Origin: Vibrio viridaestus
GTDB lineage: Bacteria > Pseudomonadota > Gammaproteobacteria > Enterobacterales > Vibrionaceae
DNA: 64,000 bases
Direction: 5' to 3'
Assembly: GCF_003856525.1 (NCBI RefSeq)
Contig: NZ_RJVQ01000001.1
Coordinates: 186,001-250,000, forward strand
Shown one piece after another: positions 53,355-62,905 of the stretch. Numbering within the stretch: the stretch's first letter is position 1; each line of letters opens with the position of its first letter. The translations under genes and the position numbers were made by a program. The notes under the pieces were generated by a model that was given only the letters and a program-made list of their open reading frames with translations, did no database searches and had not been told where the DNA came from.

Positions 53355-53831
53355 ATGATGAAAATAAGAAGTGCTAAATCGACAGATGCCAATACCATTT
53401 TAAATTTCATTAAAGAGCTAGCAGAATACGAAGAGGCTCTGCATTGTGTTGAAGCGAATGTCGACGACATTGTTTTAAGTTTATTTAGTGAAGATTCCAC
53501 CGCTAAGGCAATTATCTGTGAAGTAGATAATCAGCCTGTAGGTTACGCAGTCTATTTTTATAATTACTCCACTTGGTTAGGGAAGAATGGCCTTTATTTG
53601 GAAGATTTGTATGTGACACCATCCTTTCGCTCTTCTGGTGCGGGTAAACTGCTCATGAAGACACTTGCTAATATCGCCATCGAGAAAGGATGTGGACGCT
53701 TCGAGTGGTCGGTTTTACATTGGAACCAACCTGCGATCGATTTCTATCATCATATCGGTGCAGAAGAACAATCAGAGTGGCGTATTTATCGTTTGACTGG
53801 AGAATCGCTAAAGCACTTTGCTCTCGAGTAG
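53355..53831 (+). CDS. GNAT acetyltransferase, SSAT (diamine/thialysine)-like
   Basis: 158 residues. GNAT motif A VTPSFRSSGAGKLLMKTLANIA with the R-x-x-G-x-G acetyl-CoA loop, preceded by GLYLEDLYV and followed by VLHWNQPAIDFYHHIGA. This order is that of spermidine/spermine and thialysine N-acetyltransferases. Likely acetylates a polyamine or related amine. Divergent from a LysR gene. Confidence 0.88.
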   Translation: MMKIRSAKSTDANTILNFIKELAEYEEALHCVEANVDDIVLSLFSEDSTAKAIICEVDNQPVGYAVYFYNYSTWLGKNGLYLEDLYVTPSFRSSGAGKLLMKTLANIAIEKGCGRFEWSVLHWNQPAIDFYHHIGAEEQSEWRIYRLTGESLKHFALE

Positions 53832-53986
53832 GACGCTATCATATGAGTTAGTTTGATTATTTACGAGCAAGCGTCATTATTCATTGACTTATGATGAAAT
53901 GTTCCATGCTTGTGAGAACTGGTTTCCCGATATATGAATCCTTGATATACAACATTAAATATCTACCAGTATCACGATAAGTAGAA

Positions 53987-54016
53987 GAGAGGAGCGACGT
54001 GTTTGAGTCTCCTCTC
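53987..54016. terminator. Hairpin after the acetyltransferase gene
   Basis: GAGAGGAG / CTCCTCTC stem with a 14-base loop, 156 bases past the acetyltransferase stop and 53 bases past the end of the small membrane-protein gene on the other strand. T run absent. Confidence 0.4.
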
Positions 54017-54068
54017 CCTAAACGACTATTTTAGACGACTAAGCATTGAATCTTAACGAAAAGGTCCA

Positions 54069-54305
54069 TCAGTAAAATAAGTTAGTCAAATAAACTGTTA
54101 GAGCGATAAGAAGCAGTAACATAACGAGAAGAATGACCATCTTTCTTATATTTTTTGCTCTATCGAATGCGACGCCTTCTTCCTCTCGTACTCTAGCTTC
54201 TTCATCAAAATGCCATCTGATCGCTAAGTAGGCGCCAATACCTAATATAATAAGCTTGAAGGCTCCGGCAGCCCACGGAAAAATGTCCGACCAACTATTA
54301 CCCAT
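54069..54305 (-). CDS. Small membrane protein, 78 residues
   Basis: Two predicted membrane helices (SDIFPWAAGAFKLIILGIGAYLAIRW and MVILLVMLLLLIALTVYLTNLF in parts) joined by a short acidic and basic loop (DEEARVREEEGVAFDRAK). Start at ATG 54305 because GGAG lies seven bases before it. Family unknown. It lies in an isolated spot, 250 bases from the CynX-type gene. Confidence 0.65.
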   Translation of the reverse strand: MGNSWSDIFPWAAGAFKLIILGIGAYLAIRWHFDEEARVREEEGVAFDRAKNIRKMVILLVMLLLLIALTVYLTNLFY

Positions 54306-54555
54306 TATCATTCTCCAGCAAATTAAAAGTGTTTACGGTAGCAATATCCCAAGTCCAATGCCTGAAGAGTTTTTGGATAGTAGAATATAACTGCTCTCCA
54401 TATAACTACACTTCTGTTGGTGTTTTAGTTAATAGTGGGGTTTAGATAGTGTTATATCATTAGTTAACTAGCACATATAAGACGTCAGGCGCTCTAGAGG
54501 GTGCAAGTCTACTACTCACGTTAGCTATCTACAACTAACTTTGCGCTACAGACCA

Positions 54556-55743
54556 TTAGTCCACCGTCAAGCTTCCTTTCCGAGTGGTAAGAAACGCAAA
54601 TATAGCGCACAAAAATGCAACAACGGTAATGATAGCAAGGGGCAAAGACCAAGTTTCGGTTTGACTGTAAACCATACCGATAATCGCTGGACCAAGCGCT
54701 GCGAGAGTGTAGCCTATCGATTGAGCCATACCAGATAACGTCGCAGCTTGAGTAGAAGTCACAGATATCTGGCCCAAAATAGATAATGCTAAAATGAACG
54801 TCGAGCAGTTGCCGAGTCCAAACAGAGCCACCCAGAATATAGCCCATCCAGGGGCCATCATGAGGCCTGCAACCCCCACCCCATTTAACAAAGCTGCGCC
54901 GACAAACAACAGCGGAATAGTCTGGGTTCTTTTCATGATAGGAATGAGCAACAGACCAGGTACGATGGTCGAAAATTGTAAAAACCCATAGACGTAGCCA
55001 GCATCTAACTCGCTGTATCCCAATGCCGCGAGAATTTTGGGTAACCATCCAGAGAATGTATAAAAAGTAAAAGAGTTCAACCCCAATGCAAACGTAAAGA
55101 ACCATGCAAGAGGTTGACGCATTAACTTACTCAACGGATAGTATTCCCTATTTCGGGTCTCATTGCGGGTTTTACTTTCAGTTAGTCTGGGCAGCCAAAA
55201 AATAAGAGCCAGACATGGAAAAATCAAGTTGCCGGCTAACGCAATCCGCCAGCCAATAGCGAGGTCATCAGCCATACTACTTACTGGAACCATAATAGAA
55301 GAGCTCAATGTTGAGCCCACGCCCATCGAAATACCGTACAATGCAGTAATGGTTGCAATCCTTCCGGGAAATGAAGATTTAATGACCGCTGGCGCTAAAA
55401 CGTTACCAATGGCTATTCCAAGACCTATAAGAATCGTCCCAATAAATAGCCAGTGAAAGTGACCAAATGATCGACATACCACTCCCAAACCAATTAGTAC
55501 CAATGCAAAACAAATCGATTTCTCTAACCCTAATTTACTGCCCAATTTAGGACAAAAGGGGGATGCTAGAGCGAACATGATCAACGGAGTTGACGTGATA
55601 ATACCCATACTCACTGCCGAAATTTGCAAACTATCCATAATTTGTGCGATGAGCGGGGCCAAGCTGGTAAAAGGAGCGCGTAAGTTAATAGAAAGCAATA
55701 AGATACAGAAGATTAATAACGTTGTCGTATTTGATTTTGGCAT
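54556..55743 (-). CDS. CynX/NimT-type MFS transporter
   Basis: 395 residues from ATG 55743; a longer frame from a TTG lacks support. Twelve helices. LLSINLRAPFTSLAPLIAQI and LASPFCPKLGSKLGLEKSI resemble CynX (cyanate) and NimT (2-nitroimidazole) transporters. Likely efflux of a small anion or drug. It has no operon partner. Confidence 0.87.
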   Translation of the reverse strand: MPKSNTTTLLIFCILLLSINLRAPFTSLAPLIAQIMDSLQISAVSMGIITSTPLIMFALASPFCPKLGSKLGLEKSICFALVLIGLGVVCRSFGHFHWLFIGTILIGLGIAIGNVLAPAVIKSSFPGRIATITALYGISMGVGSTLSSSIMVPVSSMADDLAIGWRIALAGNLIFPCLALIFWLPRLTESKTRNETRNREYYPLSKLMRQPLAWFFTFALGLNSFTFYTFSGWLPKILAALGYSELDAGYVYGFLQFSTIVPGLLLIPIMKRTQTIPLLFVGAALLNGVGVAGLMMAPGWAIFWVALFGLGNCSTFILALSILGQISVTSTQAATLSGMAQSIGYTLAALGPAIIGMVYSQTETWSLPLAIITVVAFLCAIFAFLTTRKGSLTVD

Positions 55744-55851
55744 TGAATTAAGAATGTTCGCAGTGAGAATTTGCAAAGTTTCATATTCTACGTGTTTCTC
55801 TTGCAAAAGCTAGGATGACACATCTATTAGTTAATAAAACGCGAGCGATAA

Positions 55852-55874
55852 AAAAGGAGGCCTAGCCTCCTTTT
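55852..55874 (-). terminator. Rho-independent terminator of the molybdopterin oxidoreductase gene
   Basis: AAAAGGAGGC / GCCTCCTTTT, 10-bp stem, loop CTA; on the minus strand it runs into TTTTTTATCG. Confidence 0.9.
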
Positions 55875-55893
55875 GGTAAGAGAGAAATATTTA

Positions 55894-58206
55894 CTAAGCA
55901 GATTTAACCAAGGTGTGAACTGACTGAGATGCTCGAATAGTAACCGGAATGGATTTTGACGTTGGGGTATCACTAAAATCACCCACACTGTCCAGTGGAA
56001 TCAACGCATTGGCCTCTGGAAAATACGCAGCAATATTTCCTTTGGGGATGGCAAACTCGACGAGTTTAAAGCCTGAGATAACGCGTTCTACATCGTCGTT
56101 CCACAGGGTTTCGATATCAACCAAATCACCAGCTTTCATTCCCAGCTTTTCAATATCAGCAGCGTTAAGAAAGACCACATTTCGTTCACCAAAAACACCA
56201 CGGTAGCGGTCATCGTAACCGTATACAGTCGTATTATATTGATCGTGCGAACGCATTGTCTGCATGACAAAAACTGGAAGTTTCTTGTCACGTTTTCCAG
56301 TAAACATGGGAATAACACTCTCAGGCAATGAGTTGGTACTAATCTGTGCTTTACCTGTTGTGGTTTTCCAGTTTAATTCGCGAGCTGAGTTACCGAGATA
56401 AAAACCGCCTGGTTGATCCAGACGCTGATTAAATGGCGCGAAACCCGGAATAACTTGCTCAATCAAATCACGAATATTATCGTAATTGTCCATCATCGAT
56501 TGCCAATCGATCGGATTGGATTCTCCCAAAGTTGCTTTCGCCATGCCCACAATGATGGCTGGCTCTGAACGCATAGCTTCACCAGTCACATCCACTCGCC
56601 CTGAGGATGCATGCACCATTGAAAACGAGTCCTCTACTGTCACCTTCTGCTCGCCGGCTTTTTGCATATCGATATCAGTACGACCAAGGCATGGAAGAAT
56701 CAGTGAGTGTTTCCCCGGGCTAACATGCGTGCGGTTTAACTTAGTCGCAATACTCACGGTCAAATCGGCATTTCTCATAGCCTGTGCGACTCGCTCCGTA
56801 TCAGGTGCGGCAGACACAAGGTTACCACCTAACCCAATGAATACTTTACTCTCACCACGGCTTAACGCTTGTAGCGCATGACTCACATTATGTCCGTGTG
56901 ATCTTGGTGGCTCAAAGCCAAAGACTTCTTCCATTTTATCAAGGTAGGCTTGATTCGGCTTTTCATTAATTCCAACCGTCCTGTCCCCCTGTACATTGGA
57001 GTGCCCCCTCACAGGACACAGACCTGAACCCGGTTTTCCAACGTGACCGTTCAAGAGTTGAAGATTGACCAACTCTTCAATTGTCGCAACCGAATGCTTG
57101 TGCTGGGTAATTCCCATAGCCCAAGTAACAATGACACTTTTAGCATTTTGATAGATATCGCTGACAGTTGTGATTTGCTCTTTGGTTAAACCAGATTGTT
57201 CTTCTATCTGTTGCCAAGTTGTTTGTTCTACTAGGTCTAAATAGGAATCTAAACCTTCAGTATGCGTTGCAACAAAATCAACGTCGAATACCCTACTCCC
57301 GTTAGCAACTGCGTTTTTATGACGTTCATAAAGAACTTTAACGATGCCTCGAACCACCGCCATATCGCCACCGAGTTTTGGCTGGAAGTAGTGACTGGTA
57401 GTGGGTGTCGAACCGTTAGATAACATTTCGATTGGGTTTTGAGGGTTGGCAAAGCGCTCCAGTCCACGCTCTTTAAGGTTATTAAATGCAACGACTCTAG
57501 CACCTCGCTTATTGGCTGACGCTAATGTTTCCAGCATACGAGGATGGTTGGTACCAGGGTTTTGACCAAAGAGAAAAATCGCATCCGCTTCTTCGAAATC
57601 TTCTATCGTGACGGTGCCCTTGCCTATACCAATCGTTTTTGCCAGAGCCACACTCGTTGCTTCATGACACATGTTCGAACAGTCTGGGAAATTATTGGTT
57701 CCAAAGCGACGGGCAAACAGTTGGTATAAAAACGCAGCTTCGTTACTTGCACGCCCTGATGTATAAAATTCAGCTTGATTAGGATCTTCGAGTTTATTTA
57801 ATTCTTCGCTGATCAATTTGAACGCATTATCCCAAGAGATTGGCTCATAGTGATCCGTCTCCGCGTTGTAAGACATCGGCTCAGATAAACGCCCCTGATA
57901 CTCAAGAAAATAATCCGTTTGTTTATTTAACCAAGTTACCGAATACTGTGAAAAAAAGTCTCTGCCGACCCTTAAACTTGTTGCTTCCCAGTTGACGGCT
58001 TTTGCACCATTTTCACAGAAGCGAAAACGTCCTGGAACCCCTTTTTCACCCCATGCACATCCTGGACAGTCAAAACCATGGTCTTGGTTAGTTCTCAAAA
58101 GGTTGGAAATATTTTTTGCCACATTGTGACTTTTAAATAAGTGATGGGCCGTACTACGTAATGCACCCCATCCGCCAGCGGACCCTGAATATTCTTTAAT
58201 GCTCAT
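55894..58206 (-). CDS. FdhF/YdeP-type molybdopterin oxidoreductase
   Basis: 770 residues. N-terminal Fe-S region FDCPGCAWGEKG with a further Cys in RFCENGAK, then the molybdopterin domain (FYTSGRASNEAAFLYQLFARRFGTNN in pieces; NMCHEATS; FGQNPGTNHPRM), ending in the dinucleotide-binding part (VVFLNAADIEKLGMKAGDLVDI in pieces). Related to formate dehydrogenase alpha subunits; YdeP is linked to acid resistance in E. coli. Here the gene overlaps fdhD by four bases, so its Mo/W cofactor probably receives sulfur from FdhD. Substrate uncertain. Confidence 0.92.
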   Translation of the reverse strand: MSIKEYSGSAGGWGALRSTAHHLFKSHNVAKNISNLLRTNQDHGFDCPGCAWGEKGVPGRFRFCENGAKAVNWEATSLRVGRDFFSQYSVTWLNKQTDYFLEYQGRLSEPMSYNAETDHYEPISWDNAFKLISEELNKLEDPNQAEFYTSGRASNEAAFLYQLFARRFGTNNFPDCSNMCHEATSVALAKTIGIGKGTVTIEDFEEADAIFLFGQNPGTNHPRMLETLASANKRGARVVAFNNLKERGLERFANPQNPIEMLSNGSTPTTSHYFQPKLGGDMAVVRGIVKVLYERHKNAVANGSRVFDVDFVATHTEGLDSYLDLVEQTTWQQIEEQSGLTKEQITTVSDIYQNAKSVIVTWAMGITQHKHSVATIEELVNLQLLNGHVGKPGSGLCPVRGHSNVQGDRTVGINEKPNQAYLDKMEEVFGFEPPRSHGHNVSHALQALSRGESKVFIGLGGNLVSAAPDTERVAQAMRNADLTVSIATKLNRTHVSPGKHSLILPCLGRTDIDMQKAGEQKVTVEDSFSMVHASSGRVDVTGEAMRSEPAIIVGMAKATLGESNPIDWQSMMDNYDNIRDLIEQVIPGFAPFNQRLDQPGGFYLGNSARELNWKTTTGKAQISTNSLPESVIPMFTGKRDKKLPVFVMQTMRSHDQYNTTVYGYDDRYRGVFGERNVVFLNAADIEKLGMKAGDLVDIETLWNDDVERVISGFKLVEFAIPKGNIAAYFPEANALIPLDSVGDFSDTPTSKSIPVTIRASQSVHTLVKSA

Positions 58207-59105
58207 AATGCGTACTCATTATTCTGACTGTGTTGTGCCTGCAACCGCCAAGCACCGTGATAAATGTTGAATTGCGATTTTTTGGTGAACCCGATAAGCG
58301 TCATATCGAACTGACGCGCAATATCGACGGCAAGACGAGATGGCGCCCCAACAGCAATCACTACGGCAATATTTGCCAATGCGGCCTTTTGCATCAACTC
58401 AAAGCTAACTCGACCACTCAACACCAAAACACCTTTGGGTCGCCATAAATCATATCGATTTATATGGCCGACAACTTTATCGACGGCGTTATGACGTCCT
58501 ATATCCTCGGCAATTGCAATTAACTGATTGTTGTGGAAGTAACCGGCAGAATGCACCGCTCCTGTTTCAAAAAATAAGGTCTGGTGCATCGAAAGTTTGT
58601 TGGGGAAATCTAGAATATCGCTAGGAGAAATCCATAAAGGAGATTGATCCAATTCGATAAAGTCACAAAGCTGCAATGCTTTTATTGAGGTTAAACCACA
58701 AATACCACAGCTTGAGTGGCTCATTAAACTGCGCTGTTTCAAACTAAGAGACTCAGGTCGATTACCCACTAAAGTCACTACCCAATGATTATCAGCATAG
58801 CTAACATCGTCGTCTTCTCTGTCTAGCGAAATAACGTCAGAAACAGACGTTATAATCTGTTGTGTAAGTAGCATTCCGATTATGAGGTCTTCATCATTTC
58901 CGGGTGAACGCATGGTCATCGTCCACTCTTCAGGAAATTTATCATCCTGGAAGTACAAACTCACCTGCAGTGGCTCTTCAACTGCAAGCTGGTCTGACTC
59001 AGCGATAATACCGTTATCGGTACGATACTTTTGTCGATTTACACGGCTAATGCTGACATTATTATCAATAATTATATTTGTGCCAATGCTTGTCGGGATG
59101 CCCAT
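58203..59105 (-). CDS. fdhD: Formate dehydrogenase accessory sulfurtransferase FdhD
   Basis: 300 residues from ATG 59105, with AAGG upstream; an earlier ATG lacks a ribosome site. FdhD carries sulfur from IscS to the molybdenum cofactor. Seen: SSCGICG (the reactive loop), FETGAVHSAG, DIGRHNAVDKVVGHI and SGRVSFELMQKAALA, all strong FdhD motifs. First gene of a two-gene operon whose second product is the oxidoreductase. Confidence 0.95.
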   Translation of the reverse strand: MGIPTSIGTNIIIDNNVSISRVNRQKYRTDNGIIAESDQLAVEEPLQVSLYFQDDKFPEEWTMTMRSPGNDEDLIIGMLLTQQIITSVSDVISLDREDDDVSYADNHWVVTLVGNRPESLSLKQRSLMSHSSCGICGLTSIKALQLCDFIELDQSPLWISPSDILDFPNKLSMHQTLFFETGAVHSAGYFHNNQLIAIAEDIGRHNAVDKVVGHINRYDLWRPKGVLVLSGRVSFELMQKAALANIAVVIAVGAPSRLAVDIARQFDMTLIGFTKKSQFNIYHGAWRLQAQHSQNNEYAL

Positions 59106-59727
59106 GAGTACCTTTTGAATGATGAACAATCGTTTGTGAGCTGCCGGGGAAAAGAGTCAAACTTCTAAGGCAGATAACACGATCTAAATTTTTGTAAGGA
59201 TGTATTACACAACTAGTTGCAAATTACTCCTTACTTTGTTCATGGTCAAGAAAATGGCAATTTATCCGCACATAAAAACAAGCTAACAACAAAACAACAA
59301 CCAACTAATTAATTGTTTTTGATGTATTTAATGTGAATTTCTCATAATTTTTCATTTCTTAAATCACACTTATCAATTTTGGAACCATTGAACATTTATA
59401 CAGAAAATCAATCACCTTAATTAAATTCACATCACATATATATTTACTTTTAATGATAATATTGACAATATCTTGATAGTTCATCTATTGAATTCATGTT
59501 CTAAAACCTCCAGACTACTCGACCTTTCATAAATGAGAAAATGACCACATGTCTCAATAATTTTATTGAAACATCATTTTGTCTCACTATTGACTTAACC
59601 GTACTGTATGGTTTAGTTTTATGTATTGATAATAATAATAGTAAAGTTACCGCCTATTTATTCTGTCTTTCAAGCAACGGTAACTAAGAAAAATGACCAA
59701 ATAAAAATCTCTAATCTGGAGTTCATA
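59106..59727. promoter_or_regulatory. Long AT-rich intergenic region with palindrome upstream of GH3 operon
   Basis: 622 bases without a gene, between divergent fdhD and the small-protein/GH3 operon. It holds ATATTGACAATAT (59458 region) and, at 59549-59574, ATGTCTCAAT-N6-ATTGAAACAT, a palindrome with one arm mismatch, ahead of a TTGACT at about 59591. The palindrome could be an operator for sugar-responsive control. Confidence 0.4.
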
Positions 59728-59958
59728 ATGACAAGAAAAGTACTGCTTAGCTGTTTGCTGGTAGGACTGTTTTCAAATGCAGTGGCTGCGGCTAACACAA
59801 ATGAAGATGGTAAAGCCAGACAAGAATATGAATCAAAAAAGGAAGCGATAACTCGCGCCGGTGACTTTAAAGAAACGAACAAACATGGCGAACGTGACCT
59901 GCTGCAAGCAGACGTTAAGACGAACGATTCGACATCCATTGATCTCAATTCGAAATAA
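59728..59958 (+). CDS. Small secreted protein of 76 residues
   Basis: From ATG 59728 (TGGAG upstream). Signal peptide about 1-20 (RKVLLSCLLVGLFSNAVAA), then a short, charged mature part (EYESKKEAITRAGDFKETNKHGE...). No known family. It lies 11 bases before the GH3 gene, so it is co-transcribed and may aid or accompany the secreted glucosidase. Confidence 0.7.
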   Translation: MTRKVLLSCLLVGLFSNAVAAANTNEDGKARQEYESKKEAITRAGDFKETNKHGERDLLQADVKTNDSTSIDLNSK

Positions 59959-59969
59959 GGCGCGCATCC

Positions 59970-62747
59970 ATGAAGACAAAAATTACGATGACGCCGTTAG
60001 CGTTAACGATAAGTCTTGCCGTGTTGCCAACCGTGGCTCATGCAGACTACAACGGCAAAAGTTGGCTTGAAGTCGAAGCTCGTGTTAGCTCGATCCTCGA
60101 CAATATGACTCAGTCAGAAAAGTTTAGTTTTATCCGTGTTGACGACGGTCACATGATTCCGAAGCTTGAACGGTTTGGTATAGACGGAACTGTTGCGTAT
60201 GACTCATCTATGGGTGTACATGTTGATGGAACGACATTCGGCGCGAGCTATCCTTCTCAAACAGCGTTAGCCGCAACCTGGAACATCGAACGCGCCCAAG
60301 AAGTCGGCTTGGCTCTGGGTTATGAAACCCGCAGCGCTGGCGGAGAACAAATGCTCTCCCCCGTCGTAAACCTTTACCGAACCCCTTTCAATGGCCGTAC
60401 GGCTGAATCTATTTGTGGTGAAGACCCATTCTTATGTGCTGTAATGGCACCAGCAATCACTAACGGTATTCAGGCTCAAGGCGTGCAAGCCGGCGCTAAG
60501 CATCTCGTCGCCAATGAACAAGAAGCGAATCGCCACTATTTAGACGTAGAAGTAGACGATCGTACTCTTCATGAGATGTATCTTGTACCATTTGAATCCT
60601 TAGTAAAGAACGCAGATATTGCATCGATCATGTGCGGATTCAACAAGGTCAACGGCGACTATGCATGTGAAAACCATCACGTCATTACTGATATTCTTAA
60701 AGGCGAATGGGGTTATCAAGGGTTTGTACTATCTGACTTTAACTCGATTCAACACGCTTTTGCTGGTGCTTGGGCAGGTACTGACCTAGATATGCCATCG
60801 GGCTTGAAGTTTACTGAGTCTACGCTTCAACCGTACATCAATAGTGGCTGGTTAACTCAGAATGTCATCGATGACAAAGTAAAAAGAAACTTACGATCTT
60901 TGGTCCGTTATGGCTTTGATGAAGCGACATTCGAAGCGCACACTTTAGATTACCCAGAGTATGGTTTGACGGCTTCTTTAGACGCAGCACGTGAAGGCAT
61001 CGTTTTACTAAAAAATGATGATTCAAGTAATGGTGGCGCCATCCTTCCACTTAGTAAATCAGCCAAAATCGCTGTTATTGGCGACGCAGCGCAAAACGCG
61101 CCTAGCACTCCATTTGGTACTGCGTATTCTGTCGCTGAATCAGATTATGTTTCTGAACTAAGCGGCTTGAAATCTCTAAACAGTTCAGAATCTAACGTTA
61201 CGTTCATCAGCAGCATGTCATTGACACCGAAAAGTGCTCTATGGTTACAGCCTGATTGCACAAAAAGTGACGATACGTGTTTAGTTGGCGTGAAAGCTCA
61301 ATATTACTCCAATACTGATTTGACTGGAGAGCCAGTATTAACCCGCACCGAACAAGGGATTAACTTCGATTGGACTGAGATGACTAACGTCATCAAGAAT
61401 GCCTGTGTTGAAGATGACTCAGAAACCATATCGGAGCAATCACTGGATTGCAGTTCAGTCACAAGTGAGCAATCATCTGGTAGCCGTGATTTAGATGATG
61501 TAACGCCAACACTAGGCTCGTTTTCAGCGCGCTTTACTGCTGAAATTCGTCCAACAATTACTGGAAAACATGTCTTTAAAGTTCGTGCAGATGGTCCAGT
61601 AAAAGTATGGCTAAATGATGAGCTAATCCTTGATAGTGACGGTGAACCTCGAGCGGATGATGTGCCGGATGCAGTGCCTGTTTCAGTGGATACTGGTCGC
61701 CTTAAAGCTGGCAAACTGTATACCGTGAAAGTGGAATATAGCCGCGAACAATATTTTCAGAGTTCACTTGGCGGGTTGAATGGTATTCAAGTAAGTTGGG
61801 CATCACTCACTCCACCTTCCGATCTTAGCGACTATGATGCTGTTATCGCTTTTGTCGGTCGAGATTACCAATACGAAGGCGAAGGTTTTGACCCAGACTT
61901 TGATCTTCCTGAAGAACAAAAAACACTGCTTAATAAAGTCGTGAAAGCGAACCCGAATACTGTGGTCGTTATGCATGGTGGCGGTGCAATGAATATGATG
62001 CCTTGGGCCAATAAAGTAAAAGGTATTCTTCATGCATGGTATAGCGGTCAATTGGGTGGTCAGGCGCTGGCAGAAATTCTGTATGGTGATGTTAACCCAT
62101 CGGGTAAACTGCCAATCTCTCTCGATAAAAAAGTAAGTTACAATCCGACATACTCTTCGTATTCTGATCCTGACGATTATGTAGGCGACGATGCGGGCGA
62201 AACAATGTCGTACTCCGAGGGACTATTCTTTGGCTACCGTGGTTACGAAGCATCAAGTCATAAACCTCTGTATCCGTTTGGTTTTGGTTTATCGTATACT
62301 ACGTTCTCGTTCAGTGATTTGTCATTATCTGGCACAATCAGTGAGTCCGGTACTGTATATGCGAACTTTACCGTGACCAATACGGGAAGCAAAGCGGGTT
62401 ATGAAACGGCTCAACTCTATGTGAAGCCACATAATTCATCAGCAGATCGTCCAGAACATGAGCTGAAAGGCTTTAGTAAAGTGTACCTAGAGCCCGGTGA
62501 GAGCAAGCTGGTATCCATTCCACTGAATGCTCGTTCGTTCGCTTACTTTAAGGAAAGTTCGGATAGCTGGGATATTGATAAAGGCAACTATGTTATCCAA
62601 GTCGGTGACAGTTCGGATAACCTGACGTTGACAGCAACCATTAAAGCATCTCAGAAATTGTCTCTTGATACTAAATCATCAAACCCACTACCTGATCCCG
62701 TAAAACAGGCTGTGTTGGTGCAAGATGAGGAAGCATACGCTTACTAA
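59970..62747 (+). CDS. Secreted GH3 beta-glucosidase with PA14 insertion
   Basis: 925 residues. Signal peptide 1-25 (AHA). GH3 N-terminal barrel with KHLVANEQEANRH (177 on) and the nucleophile Asp256 in FVLSDFNS. The C-terminal domain is interrupted by a PA14 domain (about 435-605, QYYSNTDLTGEPV ... VKVEYSREQYFQ), known to shape substrate entry in such enzymes. A fibronectin III-like tail follows (about 780-890, ETAQLYVKPHNSSADRPEHELKGF in pieces). Cleaves terminal beta-glucosides of plant or algal polymer. Ends in a clear terminator. Confidence 0.94.
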   Translation: MKTKITMTPLALTISLAVLPTVAHADYNGKSWLEVEARVSSILDNMTQSEKFSFIRVDDGHMIPKLERFGIDGTVAYDSSMGVHVDGTTFGASYPSQTALAATWNIERAQEVGLALGYETRSAGGEQMLSPVVNLYRTPFNGRTAESICGEDPFLCAVMAPAITNGIQAQGVQAGAKHLVANEQEANRHYLDVEVDDRTLHEMYLVPFESLVKNADIASIMCGFNKVNGDYACENHHVITDILKGEWGYQGFVLSDFNSIQHAFAGAWAGTDLDMPSGLKFTESTLQPYINSGWLTQNVIDDKVKRNLRSLVRYGFDEATFEAHTLDYPEYGLTASLDAAREGIVLLKNDDSSNGGAILPLSKSAKIAVIGDAAQNAPSTPFGTAYSVAESDYVSELSGLKSLNSSESNVTFISSMSLTPKSALWLQPDCTKSDDTCLVGVKAQYYSNTDLTGEPVLTRTEQGINFDWTEMTNVIKNACVEDDSETISEQSLDCSSVTSEQSSGSRDLDDVTPTLGSFSARFTAEIRPTITGKHVFKVRADGPVKVWLNDELILDSDGEPRADDVPDAVPVSVDTGRLKAGKLYTVKVEYSREQYFQSSLGGLNGIQVSWASLTPPSDLSDYDAVIAFVGRDYQYEGEGFDPDFDLPEEQKTLLNKVVKANPNTVVVMHGGGAMNMMPWANKVKGILHAWYSGQLGGQALAEILYGDVNPSGKLPISLDKKVSYNPTYSSYSDPDDYVGDDAGETMSYSEGLFFGYRGYEASSHKPLYPFGFGLSYTTFSFSDLSLSGTISESGTVYANFTVTNTGSKAGYETAQLYVKPHNSSADRPEHELKGFSKVYLEPGESKLVSIPLNARSFAYFKESSDSWDIDKGNYVIQVGDSSDNLTLTATIKASQKLSLDTKSSNPLPDPVKQAVLVQDEEAYAY

Positions 62748-62781
62748 TCATCATCCTTATTTATATCGGATCGAAACAAAG

Positions 62782-62807
62782 CCGAGCCTTATAGGCTCGG
62801 TTTTTTT
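62782..62807 (+). terminator. Rho-independent terminator of the GH3 gene
   Basis: CCGAGCC / GGCTCGG stem, loop TTATA, followed by seven T. Confidence 0.93.
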
Positions 62808-62905
62808 CTTATTGTAAATAAAATATAGTTGATAAAAGTATCTATTCACATTTACTAAAATATGCTAGCTTGATGATTCGTATATATTATTGATGATAAT
62901 ACGTT

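Noticed and set aside
53891-53980. 29-codon plus-strand frame after the acetyltransferase gene
   Set aside because: No ribosome site, low-complexity product, no neighbour support.
54521-55105. Minus-strand 194-codon frame inside the CynX-type gene
   Set aside because: Shadow in another frame; the CynX-type frame has clear membrane-helix and family signals.
61304-61714. Minus-strand 136-codon frame opposite the GH3 gene
   Set aside because: Antisense shadow of a well-supported gene, Ser/Thr-rich by codon mirroring.
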